Assembly: GCF_014836335.1 (NCBI RefSeq)
Contig: NZ_JACSRA010000010.1
Span: 78,513-142,512, forward strand
DNA: 64,000 nt
Origin: Clostridium cibarium
Lineage (GTDB): Bacteria; Bacillota; Clostridia; Clostridiales; Clostridiaceae
Direction of reading: 5' to 3'
Below the pieces are notes generated by a model. That model saw only the letters and a list, made by a program, of their open reading frames with translations. It was not told where the DNA came from and did no database searches. The position numbers and the translations under genes are program-made. Position 1 is the first letter of the stretch, and every line of letters starts with the position of its first letter. This document shows positions 1 through 7,971 of this stretch, piece after piece.

Positions 1-1216
1 CAGCAAGTAAAGCAATGTATGGTATAATATTAGCTTTAATAAGGCTACCAGTACTTACATCAACTTTTCCTTTTACATCTGTAGAAAATTGTTTAACTGA
101 AACTGTAAGCTTTGTTGAATCTTCTGATGCAACTTTCCAAGCATCATTTTCTTCAGAATTTACGTTAATAACAGCTTCATTATTATTAATTGAATTGTTA
201 TATAACATAACATCTTCTTTTAATACAATAGGTGCAGTTATAGTTTTTGTAGGTCCAAAGAACTTAAACATTTTATATTGAAGTTCAGCAGTTCCAACTT
301 CTTCACCAGATTTTTTATAAACTTCTCTATTAGCATTTTCGCTATAATCCATTATGGCATCTATATCTTCAAATCTTTTTGAATCACTATTTCTATCTGA
401 CTTTAAAACTGCTGCTAGATATTTCTTGCCATTTCTTTCATAAACTCCAGAAAAACATGTACCGGCTTCATCTGTTATACCAGTTTTTCCACCTATGTTT
501 CCGTTTTTTCCTAATTCTGTATTTCTGTTTTCTAATTTTACTCGTGTATTTCCAGGTAGAATAACATCAGCGTTATGAAGCTGAACTGTTTCTTTTACCC
601 AATCATTTTCATAAGCTGCTTTTGTTAATAGAGCTAGTTCATATGCAGTTGAATAGTTAACATCGTGTTCTTTTCCATCAGAAGATTTTTCAGGAAGTCC
701 ATTAGGATTTTCAAAGTGTGTGTTATCTAATCCTAATTGTTTAGCTCTATCGTTCATCATTTTGGCAAAGCCTTCTTTACTTCCACCAACTGCATCAGAA
801 ATCATATAAGCGGCATCGTTTCCTGAGAATAGTAAAAGACCTTTCATAACTATGTCAGCAGATAGTGTATCTCCAACTTTAAAAGACTTTCCATAAGGTT
901 TCATCTTTTCAGAATCAAGGGTATATGGCGGTTGGATTTTAGCTGATTCAGTGTAAGTAATAGTGTCTGTTTTTTTATTATGCTCAGCAAAAAGTAATGA
1001 AGTCATTAATTTGGTCGTGCTTGCTAAGAATTTTTTTTCGTTTGCATTTTTTTCGTAAATTATTTCTCCTGTATCATAATCCATAACTATAGCTGCTTGT
1101 GATACAATATTTATGCTACTTCCATCTTCCTTAGCTTGAACTTTATTAGCAAAAGGCGTTAATAAAGCTATGGAAAGAGCTAATGTAATAGTTTTGAATA
1201 ATTTTCTTTTAGTCAT
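1..1216 (-). CDS. D-alanyl-D-alanine carboxypeptidase (peptidase S11, PBP5/DacF type), 3' end outside window
   Basis: Serine D,D-carboxypeptidase that removes the terminal D-Ala from peptidoglycan stem peptides outside the membrane. I translated the minus strand by hand: 405 codons are visible from an ATG at 1216, preceded by GGGGAGATAAATC. A signal peptide covers roughly residues 1-28 (KRKLFKT then a hydrophobic run to ANKVQA). The three penicillin-binding motifs are present: STTK (Ser66, Lys69), SGN (131-133) and KTG (244-246). The region after about residue 290 is the beta-rich PBP5 C-terminal domain. The frame is still open at base 1 in a hydrophobic stretch (IPYIALLA), so the C-terminal membrane anchor probably begins there. 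The family is certain; which DacA/DacF/DacB paralogue it is cannot be decided from the visible part. Confidence 0.93.
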   Translation of the reverse strand, partial: MTKRKLFKTITLALSIALLTPFANKVQAKEDGSSINIVSQAAIVMDYDTGEIIYEKNANEKKFLASTTKLMTSLLFAEHNKKTDTITYTESAKIQPPYTLDSEKMKPYGKSFKVGDTLSADIVMKGLLLFSGNDAAYMISDAVGGSKEGFAKMMNDRAKQLGLDNTHFENPNGLPEKSSDGKEHDVNYSTAYELALLTKAAYENDWVKETVQLHNADVILPGNTRVKLENRNTELGKNGNIGGKTGITDEAGTCFSGVYERNGKKYLAAVLKSDRNSDSKRFEDIDAIMDYSENANREVYKKSGEEVGTAELQYKMFKFFGPTKTITAPIVLKEDVMLYNNSINNNEAVINVNSEENDAWKVASEDSTKLTVSVKQFSTDVKGKVDVSTGSLIKANIIPYIALLA

Positions 1217-1524
1217 GATTTATCTCCCCATCCCAAAAATATACTTAAAAACATTTATAAGTATAGCATTTATGAAAATTAATAACAATAAAAAACCGCA
1301 TATAAATTAGCTAAAGAAGTATATATAATAATTTTGTAATAATTGCAATGAAAAAAGTACCATAAAATTGAAATTATATATATAAGTTTGTTTTTGATAA
1401 AGAAGTTTGTAAAAATAATACAAGATAATTTAAGAATATAAAAATAAAAATAGTAAAGAATAAAAAAATAGTCAAAAAATAATCTATTTTATGATATAAT
1501 GATATAGTAATACTGTGGTGGGGG
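1217..1524. other. Divergent intergenic region, AT-rich
   Basis: 308 bases between two divergent genes. It holds the minus-strand promoter at 1260-1288 and a TATAAT at 1495-1500 that probably serves the small plus-strand gene at 1525. I saw no convincing -35 for the latter and no other RNA or coding signal. Confidence 0.5.
1260..1288 (-). promoter_or_regulatory. Sigma-A-type promoter for the D,D-carboxypeptidase gene
   Basis: On the minus strand, TTGTTA (complement of 1283-1288) and TATACT (complement of 1260-1265) are separated by 17 bases, about 45 bases upstream of the ATG at 1216. This is a near-consensus vegetative promoter, predicted from sequence only. Confidence 0.6.
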
Positions 1525-1749
1525 ATGAAATTAAAAGTGAGCGATGCATTTAGATGTATGATAAAGGATGAAACTAATAAATATTATGTAGGTGTAGATT
1601 ATAACGGTAAAAAATATAACATAGTGAAAAATGAAAATATTCGATGCAAAGTCGGAGATGATTTTTATTTTTATGCTATAAAAGAAAGAGGTTTTTTAAG
1701 AGATAAATTAATCCCTATTTCAGATGAGATGGCTGGAGTTAAGGTGTAG
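1525..1749 (+). CDS. Small conserved-looking protein of unknown function (74 aa)
   Basis: I do not recognise the family. The product is 74 residues, soluble, with mixed charge and many aromatic residues, and alternates short beta-like segments (YYVGVDYNGKKY, DDFYFYAIKER), which would fit a small beta-barrel, but this is only an impression. It stands alone, with a TATAAT box at 1495-1500 and a terminator at 1786-1824. The start is uncertain: the ribosome-binding-like GGTGGGGG abuts the ATG at 1525 with no spacer, so the in-frame GTG at 1537, 12 bases from the purine run, may be the real start, giving 70 residues. Coding is supported by the clean frame between a promoter-like box and a terminator. 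Confidence 0.6.
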   Translation: MKLKVSDAFRCMIKDETNKYYVGVDYNGKKYNIVKNENIRCKVGDDFYFYAIKERGFLRDKLIPISDEMAGVKV

Positions 1750-1785
1750 ATAAAAAACGTTAATTAGTTACAGCGTTATGAAAGT

Positions 1786-1824
1786 AAGGTAAGTCGTGTT
1801 AAAGATGATTTACCTTATTTTTTT
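1786..1824 (+). terminator. Rho-independent terminator after the 74-aa gene
   Basis: AAGGTAAGTC (1786-1795) pairs with GATTTACCTT (1807-1816), with one G-U pair, and is followed by a run of T to 1824. Confidence 0.75.
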
Positions 1825-1876
1825 ATATAATTCTCCTAATCTGTACTTGAAAGTGATAAGAAAGGAATAAAAATAA

Positions 1877-1924
1877 TAGCCTATATCTTAAAAATTTAAT
1901 TTGAATAAGATATAGGCTACTTTT
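1877..1924. terminator. Bidirectional terminator downstream of gatD
   Basis: TAGCCTATATCTTA (1877-1890) is a perfect inverted repeat of 1906-1919. T-rich tracts follow on the plus strand (CTTTT) and on the minus strand (TTATTTTTATT). It would end the minus-strand murT-gatD transcript and back up the plus-strand terminator at 1786. Confidence 0.75.
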
Positions 1925-1951
1925 AGCAAACTTGCCACTTTATACAATGGA

Positions 1952-2695
1952 TTAATTCTGTTTGTTCCAATTTTCTGATTTGTAGCTGTCAATTATACTT
2001 TCTTTTGCTTTTAATGCAAAAGTATCATCTAATGGATCTAAGGTTACATTTTCATATTTTTTTTCTAAAGCAAGTCTTATCATTCTGTCTGCAAGTTCAG
2101 GATTTTTAGATAAAAGAGATCCGTGAAAGTATGTACAAAATGTATTCTTATATATGCATCCTTCATTGCCATCTTCGCCATTATTTCCATAACCATAAAT
2201 ACATTTACCAAGAGGCTTTAAATTGTTAATATATGTTCTGCCTGAATGATTTTCGAAACCAACATATGTTTCCTTTGTATCTTCGTTATAGATTACTGTA
2301 TTACCGATAAACCTTGTGTCTCCACCCTCGGTATATATATCCAATATACCAAGACCTTTTAGTTTTTCTCCGTTTGGAGCTCTATAATATTTGCCAAGAA
2401 GTTGATATCCGCCACAAATTGCTAGAAAAACTTTTTCGGATTCAATGTATTTAGATAGTTCTTCTTGCTTATTGTTTTTTAAGTCTTCGGAAACAATTGA
2501 TTGTTCATAGTCCTGACCACCACCAAAGAAAACTATATCCATCTCATCACTTTTAAAATCATCTTTTAAAGAAATATTAATAACATTCACTTTTATTCCA
2601 CGGCTTTCAGCTCTATTTTTTAAAATTAAAATATTACCTACATCGCCATAAACATTTAATAAATCTGGGTAAAGATGACAGATATTTAATTCCAT
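1952..2695 (-). CDS. gatD: Lipid II isoglutaminyl synthase, glutaminase subunit GatD
   Basis: Class I glutamine amidotransferase-like subunit that supplies ammonia to MurT for amidation of the alpha-carboxyl of D-Glu in lipid II, giving D-isoglutamine. The 247-residue product has the nucleophile elbow LAICGGYQLLG with Cys94 and a C-terminal catalytic His191 (YFHGSLLSKNPELAD); FFGGGQD at about 57-62 is typical of the family. An ATG at 2695 follows GATTAGGAGGTAATT, a strong ribosome-binding site. It lies 16 bases after murT, in the usual murT-gatD order, and shares that transcript. The length matches known GatD proteins. Cobyric-acid-synthase-like amidotransferases are the nearest alternative, but the MurT neighbour settles the call. 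Confidence 0.95.
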   Translation of the reverse strand: MELNICHLYPDLLNVYGDVGNILILKNRAESRGIKVNVINISLKDDFKSDEMDIVFFGGGQDYEQSIVSEDLKNNKQEELSKYIESEKVFLAICGGYQLLGKYYRAPNGEKLKGLGILDIYTEGGDTRFIGNTVIYNEDTKETYVGFENHSGRTYINNLKPLGKCIYGYGNNGEDGNEGCIYKNTFCTYFHGSLLSKNPELADRMIRLALEKKYENVTLDPLDDTFALKAKESIIDSYKSENWNKQN

Positions 2696-2711
2696 AATTA
2701 CCTCCTAATCT

Positions 2712-4073
2712 CTACCAAAGCTTTTTGATATAGCCTTTTGAGTGTAGATATTTTCTATAATTAATCATAGCTGTATAAGTAGCTAGGATGTAAATTCTAT
2801 CTGTAGAAGAATTTTTTACTTTTTCAGTTAATTCTTCGTAACCTGATTCTACTATAAAAGAATCAGAATTTAGGCCGGCAGTTTTTAATCTTACTGCCAT
2901 ATCGTATAATCGAGTACCTGAAATGAATATATCTTTAATAGGGAGGTTTGATAATTTTTCAAAATCTACATCCCAGATCCAAGATACATCAGTGCCATCA
3001 GCGTAATTATCATTCAACATAAATAGTGTTGAAAAATTCTCTGTATTTAAACAAAGAGTATCTAAAGCTTGATTATAACCAGCAGGATTTTTAACTAAGA
3101 TAATCTTAGCTTTTTTTCCTTCTATAAGAATTTCCTCTTGTCTACCAAAGCTTGAATCTTGTTTCCCAAGAGAGTTAGCAATGCAATTATTATCTATATT
3201 CATTTCTTTTCCAATAGCATAGGCACATAAGCCATTATAAATATTATATAGGCCTGACTGGCTTATTGTAACTTTTGTTTCATTAATCATTACAGTTGAA
3301 TGATCAGGAGCCAAATTTAATATATCCTCAATAGCGTACTTGAGCTTGGCTCTCTTATAATGACAATTTGGACAATAGAAGTCTCCTAAGTGATTATATG
3401 TTATAAAGTTATATTGATAAGGAGATTTACAAAACTTACAGAACTTTGCATCTGCGTTTATATCAATTGCAGTTTCATCATTCAAAGTTTTGTTAAAGCC
3501 GTAATATATAGTTTTATTTGGAACATCAAGTTTCCCAAATAGAGAATCATCTCCATTTAATACTAACTTGGTATTAGGTACTTTTATAATTCCTTCTAAA
3601 ATCTTATTAAGAGTTGTGTAAACTTCACCATATCTATCTAATTGATCTCTAAATAAATTTGTTATGGTAATAATTTCAGGCTCTATGTATTTTGTAACAA
3701 ATTTTACATTAGCCTCATCTACTTCAATAATTGCATAACTTCCTTCATTACTTTTAAAAAATCTGTAGTTATCAATAAAGCAAGAAACAACACCTCTAAA
3801 AAGATTTGCACCAGTATTGTTTGTAATCACTCTATACCCTTTTGCTTTAAAAATATTAGATATCATACTGGTAGTAGTAGTTTTACCATTAGTTCCAGTA
3901 ACTAAAATTACCTTGTAGCCCTTTGCTATTTTATTTAAGATTTGTTTGTCAAATTTTAAGGCTACTGTACCAGGAAAAGTACTTCCTCCTTTAAGTAAAT
4001 GCTTTGTTAAAAAGATAGTCAATTTACCTGCTAAAACACCTAAAATTGATTTTATATTAATCTTAATCACCAC
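2712..4073 (-). CDS. murT: Lipid II isoglutaminyl synthase, Mur ligase-like subunit MurT
   Basis: ATP-dependent ligase subunit that activates the D-Glu carboxylate of lipid II and, with GatD, amidates it at the cytoplasmic face of the membrane. The 453-residue product has the Mur-ligase P-loop GTNGKTT (60-66), the central-domain motif EVDEANV (117-123), and the MurT-specific inserted zinc ribbon with Cys212, Cys215, Cys234 and Cys237. The C-terminal DUF1727-like region covers about 310-450. The start is awkward: GTG GTG at 4073 and 4070 sits inside the only purine-rich site (AAGGTGG), so an ATT start a few codons on is possible. A promoter lies at 4123-4152. It forms a two-gene operon with gatD. 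Confidence 0.95.
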   Translation of the reverse strand: MVIKINIKSILGVLAGKLTIFLTKHLLKGGSTFPGTVALKFDKQILNKIAKGYKVILVTGTNGKTTTTSMISNIFKAKGYRVITNNTGANLFRGVVSCFIDNYRFFKSNEGSYAIIEVDEANVKFVTKYIEPEIITITNLFRDQLDRYGEVYTTLNKILEGIIKVPNTKLVLNGDDSLFGKLDVPNKTIYYGFNKTLNDETAIDINADAKFCKFCKSPYQYNFITYNHLGDFYCPNCHYKRAKLKYAIEDILNLAPDHSTVMINETKVTISQSGLYNIYNGLCAYAIGKEMNIDNNCIANSLGKQDSSFGRQEEILIEGKKAKIILVKNPAGYNQALDTLCLNTENFSTLFMLNDNYADGTDVSWIWDVDFEKLSNLPIKDIFISGTRLYDMAVRLKTAGLNSDSFIVESGYEELTEKVKNSSTDRIYILATYTAMINYRKYLHSKGYIKKLW

Positions 4074-4122
4074 CTTAAATGCTATATAAATTATTATGTC
4101 ATAATTTTAAACTTTGACATTA

Positions 4123-4152
4123 AGTATAGCACAAACCACATTTTGTCATCAA
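4123..4152 (-). promoter_or_regulatory. Promoter for murT-gatD
   Basis: On the minus strand, TTGATG (complement of 4147-4152) and TATACT (complement of 4123-4128) are 18 bases apart, about 50 bases upstream of murT. Predicted from sequence only. Confidence 0.55.
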
Positions 4153-4517
4153 TGTATTTTTGATAGATTTTTAATTATGACAATGTATAGGGCTTTAGGT
4201 TGTAAGTAGAACATCTTCCGGATATTATGAGAATATACAAAAAAGAATTAATAATACAAAGAGTAATTGTAAAAAATAATATTTTTATATAGATATGATT
4301 CAAATTAGAAGTTAATATTCATAAATTAATATCTAGGTTAATGAAGCTAGAGTATATTAAAAGGGAAAATGATAATTGAAATAGTTTTTTTTGTGAAGTA
4401 TACTAGAAAAAAATAGGAATATAGATGAGTTTTATAAATTTAAATATTATAAAGATGGCTTTATAATTTATTTAAATATCTGTTGTTCTGTGAAATTAAG
4501 TAATAGGAGGTAATAGA
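4153..4517. other. Long AT-rich intergenic region before manA
   Basis: About 365 bases between the divergent murT and manA genes. It is very A/T-rich with several stop codons in every frame. I found no tRNA, riboswitch-like conserved block or clear terminator. The AGGAGG ribosome-binding site of manA is at its right end. Confidence 0.4.
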
Positions 4518-5495
4518 ATGTATCCAATAAAATTTGAAAGTTTATATTATGAAAGAATATGGGGCGGAAGGGAATTGGAGAAATTTAGAACTGATGTTCC
4601 AGATGGCAATATAGGTGAAAGCTGGGATATAGCTTGTCATAAAAATGGTATTGGAATAGTTGCAAATGGAGAATTCAAAGGAACTAGTTTTAAAGAACTT
4701 ATTGAAAGTAATGGGGAAAAAATAATCGGGAGAAAGATTGATAAGGAAAAGTTTCCTTTATTAATAAAAATTATCAATGCAAAGGATAAATTATCAGTTC
4801 AAGTTCATCCAGATGACGAGTATGCAGAAAAGGTTGAAAAAGATTTAGGTAAAACTGAAGCTTGGTATATCATTGATGCAAAAGAAGGTGCGAGCTTAGT
4901 TATGGGAACAAAGGAGTGTAACAAAGAGAACTTTAGAGAGGCACTTGAAAAAGGTGAGTTAGATAAGTATTTAAATGTGATTCCTGTTAAAAAAGGTGAG
5001 TTCTATTATGTAAAAAGTGGACTTGTGCATGCAATATGTGAAGGTGTAACTGTTGCTGAAATACAACAAAGTAGTGATACAACATATAGGGTTTATGATT
5101 ATAATCGTGGTAGAGAAATTCATATAGATAGGGCTCTTGATGTGATTGATTTTAATTTAAAATCAGAAGATGTAAAGGGAATAACATATAATGAAGATGG
5201 ATATGATAAAATTATTTTGTGTTTAAGTGAGTTTTTTACAATACAAAAGTATGTTGTGAAAACAAAAGTGGTAGAGTATAGTGATAAAGATAGATTTTAT
5301 TTGTTTACTTGTGTTGATGGAGAAGGAAAAATAAAATCGTTGGAGTATGAATTAGAAATTAAATTTGGGGATAGTATACTAATTCCAGCATATTTGGGGA
5401 AGTATGTACTTGAAGGAAAATTTACCTTGTTAAAGAGCTATGTGCCAGATTTTGATAAAGAGAAAAAAGAAATTTTAGGTAGAGTAATAAAGTAA
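4518..5495 (+). CDS. manA: Mannose-6-phosphate isomerase, class I
   Basis: Zinc isomerase interconverting mannose-6-phosphate and fructose-6-phosphate in the cytoplasm, linking mannose use and GDP-mannose supply to glycolysis. The 325-residue length fits the short Bacillus-type ManA. The cupin zinc ligands are visible: Gln95 and His97 in VQVHPDD, Glu114 in KTEAW, and His171 in SGLVHAI. The family opening with IWGG (about 14-17) and ESWDIA (34-39) is also present. The ATG at 4518 follows AGGAGGTAATAGA. It stands as a single gene, with a weak hairpin at 5509-5545. The second half after about residue 235 is less conserved, as is usual for this family. Confidence 0.94.
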   Translation: MYPIKFESLYYERIWGGRELEKFRTDVPDGNIGESWDIACHKNGIGIVANGEFKGTSFKELIESNGEKIIGRKIDKEKFPLLIKIINAKDKLSVQVHPDDEYAEKVEKDLGKTEAWYIIDAKEGASLVMGTKECNKENFREALEKGELDKYLNVIPVKKGEFYYVKSGLVHAICEGVTVAEIQQSSDTTYRVYDYNRGREIHIDRALDVIDFNLKSEDVKGITYNEDGYDKIILCLSEFFTIQKYVVKTKVVEYSDKDRFYLFTCVDGEGKIKSLEYELEIKFGDSILIPAYLGKYVLEGKFTLLKSYVPDFDKEKKEILGRVIK

Positions 5496-5508
5496 ATGTT
5501 GTAATGAG

Positions 5509-5545
5509 ATCCGCTCGGAGTAAAAAAATAATGTTCTGAGTGGAT
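5509..5545 (+). terminator. Possible terminator after manA
   Basis: ATCCGCTCGGA (5509-5519) pairs with TCTGAGTGGAT (5535-5545) using G-U pairs. The T tract behind it is weak (ATCTTTAGTT), so termination is uncertain. Confidence 0.45.
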
Positions 5546-5701
5546 ATCTTTAGTTAATACAAGCTAATTATAAATTAATTTGTTTTTTCTTTATTTCTTA
5601 ATAATTATTCAAGATAATATTAAAAATAAATGAATAAAATAGACAATAAACTATTTAGTAAGTATAATTAAACGGTAATTTTAAGAAAGAGAGTGATATG
5701 A

Positions 5702-6553
5702 GTGGGATTAGATTTTGTTTTTATATTTAAAGCGATAATAATAGCTATAGTCGAAGGTTTGACGGAATTTATACCAGTTTCTTCTACTGGTCATATGATT
5801 TTAGTTGGGGCAGCAATTAATTTTACTGGTGATTTTGTAAAAATGTTTGAAGTAGTAATTCAATTAGGAGCAATATTAGCAGTAGTAGTTTTATATTGGA
5901 AAAAGATTAAGGACAGTGTTATAGAGTTTTTTAAATTTATATTTACTGGTGGGAGGGAAGGAAAAACAGGTTTTAGATTTGGGATAAATGTAATTATAGG
6001 ATCTATTCCAGCAGGAATTGTAGGCGTTCTATTTTATAGTAAAATTAAGAGCTTGTTTAGACCAGAAGCAGTTATAATTGGTTTTATAGTTGGTGGTATA
6101 TTACTTATAATAATTGAAAATATGTTTAGAAAAAGAAAACATGCTACAAAAAATATTGATAATATAACACCAATTCAATCTGTCAAAGTAGGTTTGTTCC
6201 AAGTACTTTCTATGTGGCCAGGTATGTCTAGAAGTGCATCTACTATTATGGGAGGGTGGATAGCTGGTATATCAACTCCGATAGCAGCTGAATTTTCATT
6301 CTTCTTAGCTATTCCAGCTATGATAGGTTCATCAGGAAAAGATCTATTTGAATTTGATTATTCCGTTATGAATACAACAACTTGGGTAGCTTTGGTTGTA
6401 GGATTTGTAGTTGCATTTTTAGTATCTTTAGTGGTTATGGATAGATTTGTAGCTTTTTTACAGAAGAGACCAATGAGAGTATTTGCAGTATATAGAGTAG
6501 CTGCAGGGATATTATTAGCAATATTAGTGTTTACAAAAGTGATTACATTATAA
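5702..6553 (+). CDS. uppP: Undecaprenyl-diphosphatase UppP (BacA family)
   Basis: Integral membrane phosphatase that converts undecaprenyl diphosphate to the monophosphate, recycling the lipid carrier for peptidoglycan and other envelope polymers; it also gives low-level bacitracin tolerance. The 283-residue polytopic protein carries both signature regions: EGLTEFIPVSSTGHM (about 18-32), with the essential Glu and Ser residues, and PGMSRSAST (about 173-181), with the catalytic Arg. The start is GTG 5702 behind AAGAGAGTGAT; a nearby ATG at 5698 is out of frame. A strong terminator follows at 6559-6593. It is a single gene among other envelope functions in this part of the window. Confidence 0.95.
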   Translation: MGLDFVFIFKAIIIAIVEGLTEFIPVSSTGHMILVGAAINFTGDFVKMFEVVIQLGAILAVVVLYWKKIKDSVIEFFKFIFTGGREGKTGFRFGINVIIGSIPAGIVGVLFYSKIKSLFRPEAVIIGFIVGGILLIIIENMFRKRKHATKNIDNITPIQSVKVGLFQVLSMWPGMSRSASTIMGGWIAGISTPIAAEFSFFLAIPAMIGSSGKDLFEFDYSVMNTTTWVALVVGFVVAFLVSLVVMDRFVAFLQKRPMRVFAVYRVAAGILLAILVFTKVITL

Positions 6554-6558
6554 TTTAG

Positions 6559-6593
6559 AATACCTAAGATAAACAAAATTTATCTTAGGTATT
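6559..6593. terminator. Terminator after uppP
   Basis: AATACCTAAGATAA (6559-6572) is a perfect inverted repeat of TTATCTTAGGTATT (6580-6593), with a 7-base loop and TTTGT behind it. Confidence 0.75.
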
Positions 6594-6778
6594 TGTACAT
6601 ATTGATAAAATATATACAAAGTACTTTTAAGTTGGAAATAATTGTGGTATCATAATGCTTATAAGAGGTATATTTGTCATGCTAAATGTAGACGATATCT
6701 TTATATTTTTTTTAAGAAAATTGTCAGAAAATAAAGACAATTGACGAGTGTTAGTTTATGGGTAGAGGGGGATTTAAA

Positions 6779-7879
6779 ATGGCTGAGAAAATTAAAAAGA
6801 TAGCTTTGTTAACAGGGGGCGGAGATTGTCCTGGGCTTAATGCGGTTATTAGAGCTGTTACAAGAACTGCAATATTAAATTGTGGATATGAAGTGATTGG
6901 ATATAAGTTTGGGTATAGAGGGTTGTATAATAATGATTTTATTCCTCTAACACTTGAAACTGTATCTGGTATACTTAGCAAGGGTGGAACAATTCTTTAT
7001 AGCTCAAATAAGGATAACCTATTTGATTATCAGATACTTGAAAATGGGAAAATGGTTAGGAAAGATGTATCTGATGTAGCTGTTGAAAATTTAAAAAAAG
7101 AAGGAGTGGATGTATTAGTTGTTATTGGTGGAGATGGAACATTAACATCTGCTAGAGATTTTTCAAGGAAAGGCGTTAAAGTTATAGGAGTGCCAAAAAC
7201 TATAGATAATGATTTAGCATCAACTGATGTAACTTTTGGATTTAATACAGCAATTGATGTGGCTACCGAAGCTTTGGATAGACTTCATACTACAGCTGAA
7301 TCTCACCATAGAATTATGATTTGCGAAGTAATGGGAAGAAATGCGGGATGGATTGCCCTAGAATCAGGTATTGCTGGATCTGCGGATGTAATTTTACTTC
7401 CTGAAATACCTTATGATATTAATAAAATTGTTGAGAAAATTGAACAAAGAAAAAGTGAAGGTAAATTGTTTACAATTATAGTTGTGGCAGAAGGAGCTAA
7501 ATCGAAAGATGGAGATGTTGTAGTATCGAAAATAGTTAAGGATAGTCCAGACCCAATTAGATTAGGAGGCATAGGAAATAAGCTTGCTGATGATTTAGAG
7601 CGGTTAATAAAAGATCATGAAGTAAGATGTACAGTTCTTGGGCATATTCAAAGAGGAGGAACAACATCTACTTTTGATAGAATATTATCTACTAGATATG
7701 GCGTGGCAGCGGTAGAATTGATTAATGAAGGAAAGTTTGGGCAAATGGTCTGTCTTAAAGGTGATAAAATATCTTCAGATAGTTTAGAAAATGTAATTGG
7801 TCAAAAAACTAAACAAGTAAGTCCTAAAGGGGAATTAGTTATGATAGCCAAAAAGATAGGCACATCCTTTGGAGACTAG
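6779..7879 (+). CDS. 6-phosphofructokinase, long PfkA-family type
   Basis: Phosphorylates fructose-6-phosphate in glycolysis. The start is ATG 6779 because AGAGGGGGA (about 6764-6772) is its ribosome-binding site; the in-frame ATG at 6758 would translate that site. The product has 366 residues, longer than the roughly 320-residue allosteric clostridial PfkA usually paired with pyruvate kinase. Motifs seen: GGGDCPG (13-19), GGDG (117-120), PKTIDND (139-145, catalytic Asp143) and EVMGRNAGW. Known of the family: Gly at the second GGD-G position indicates ATP use, and Asp there indicates pyrophosphate use. This protein has Gly120 with Lys140, the pattern of group III ATP-dependent enzymes. ATP as donor is therefore inferred, not proven. 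It has no pyk neighbour. Confidence 0.92.
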   Translation: MAEKIKKIALLTGGGDCPGLNAVIRAVTRTAILNCGYEVIGYKFGYRGLYNNDFIPLTLETVSGILSKGGTILYSSNKDNLFDYQILENGKMVRKDVSDVAVENLKKEGVDVLVVIGGDGTLTSARDFSRKGVKVIGVPKTIDNDLASTDVTFGFNTAIDVATEALDRLHTTAESHHRIMICEVMGRNAGWIALESGIAGSADVILLPEIPYDINKIVEKIEQRKSEGKLFTIIVVAEGAKSKDGDVVVSKIVKDSPDPIRLGGIGNKLADDLERLIKDHEVRCTVLGHIQRGGTTSTFDRILSTRYGVAAVELINEGKFGQMVCLKGDKISSDSLENVIGQKTKQVSPKGELVMIAKKIGTSFGD

Positions 7880-7971
7880 ATAGCAATGGGCACTAATTCG
7901 TTTGAGTTAGTGCTTTGGTGATATAAATTTATTTAAAGTTTCAAAAGAGGGTTGATTCATAGGAGGGTATT

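Noticed and set aside
15..564. Two plus-strand open frames of 88 and 61 codons
   Set aside because: They are antisense to the D,D-carboxypeptidase reading frame, which carries all three penicillin-binding motifs; neither has a proper ribosome-binding site.
4153..4517. Possible regulatory RNA upstream of manA
   Set aside because: The region is long but shows no conserved riboswitch block and no terminator-antiterminator pair.
7890..7913. Hairpin between pfk and the beta-lactamase-fold gene as a terminator
   Set aside because: A 7-bp stem (GCACTAA/TTAGTGC) followed by TTTGGTG only; too weak to call, so read-through is possible.
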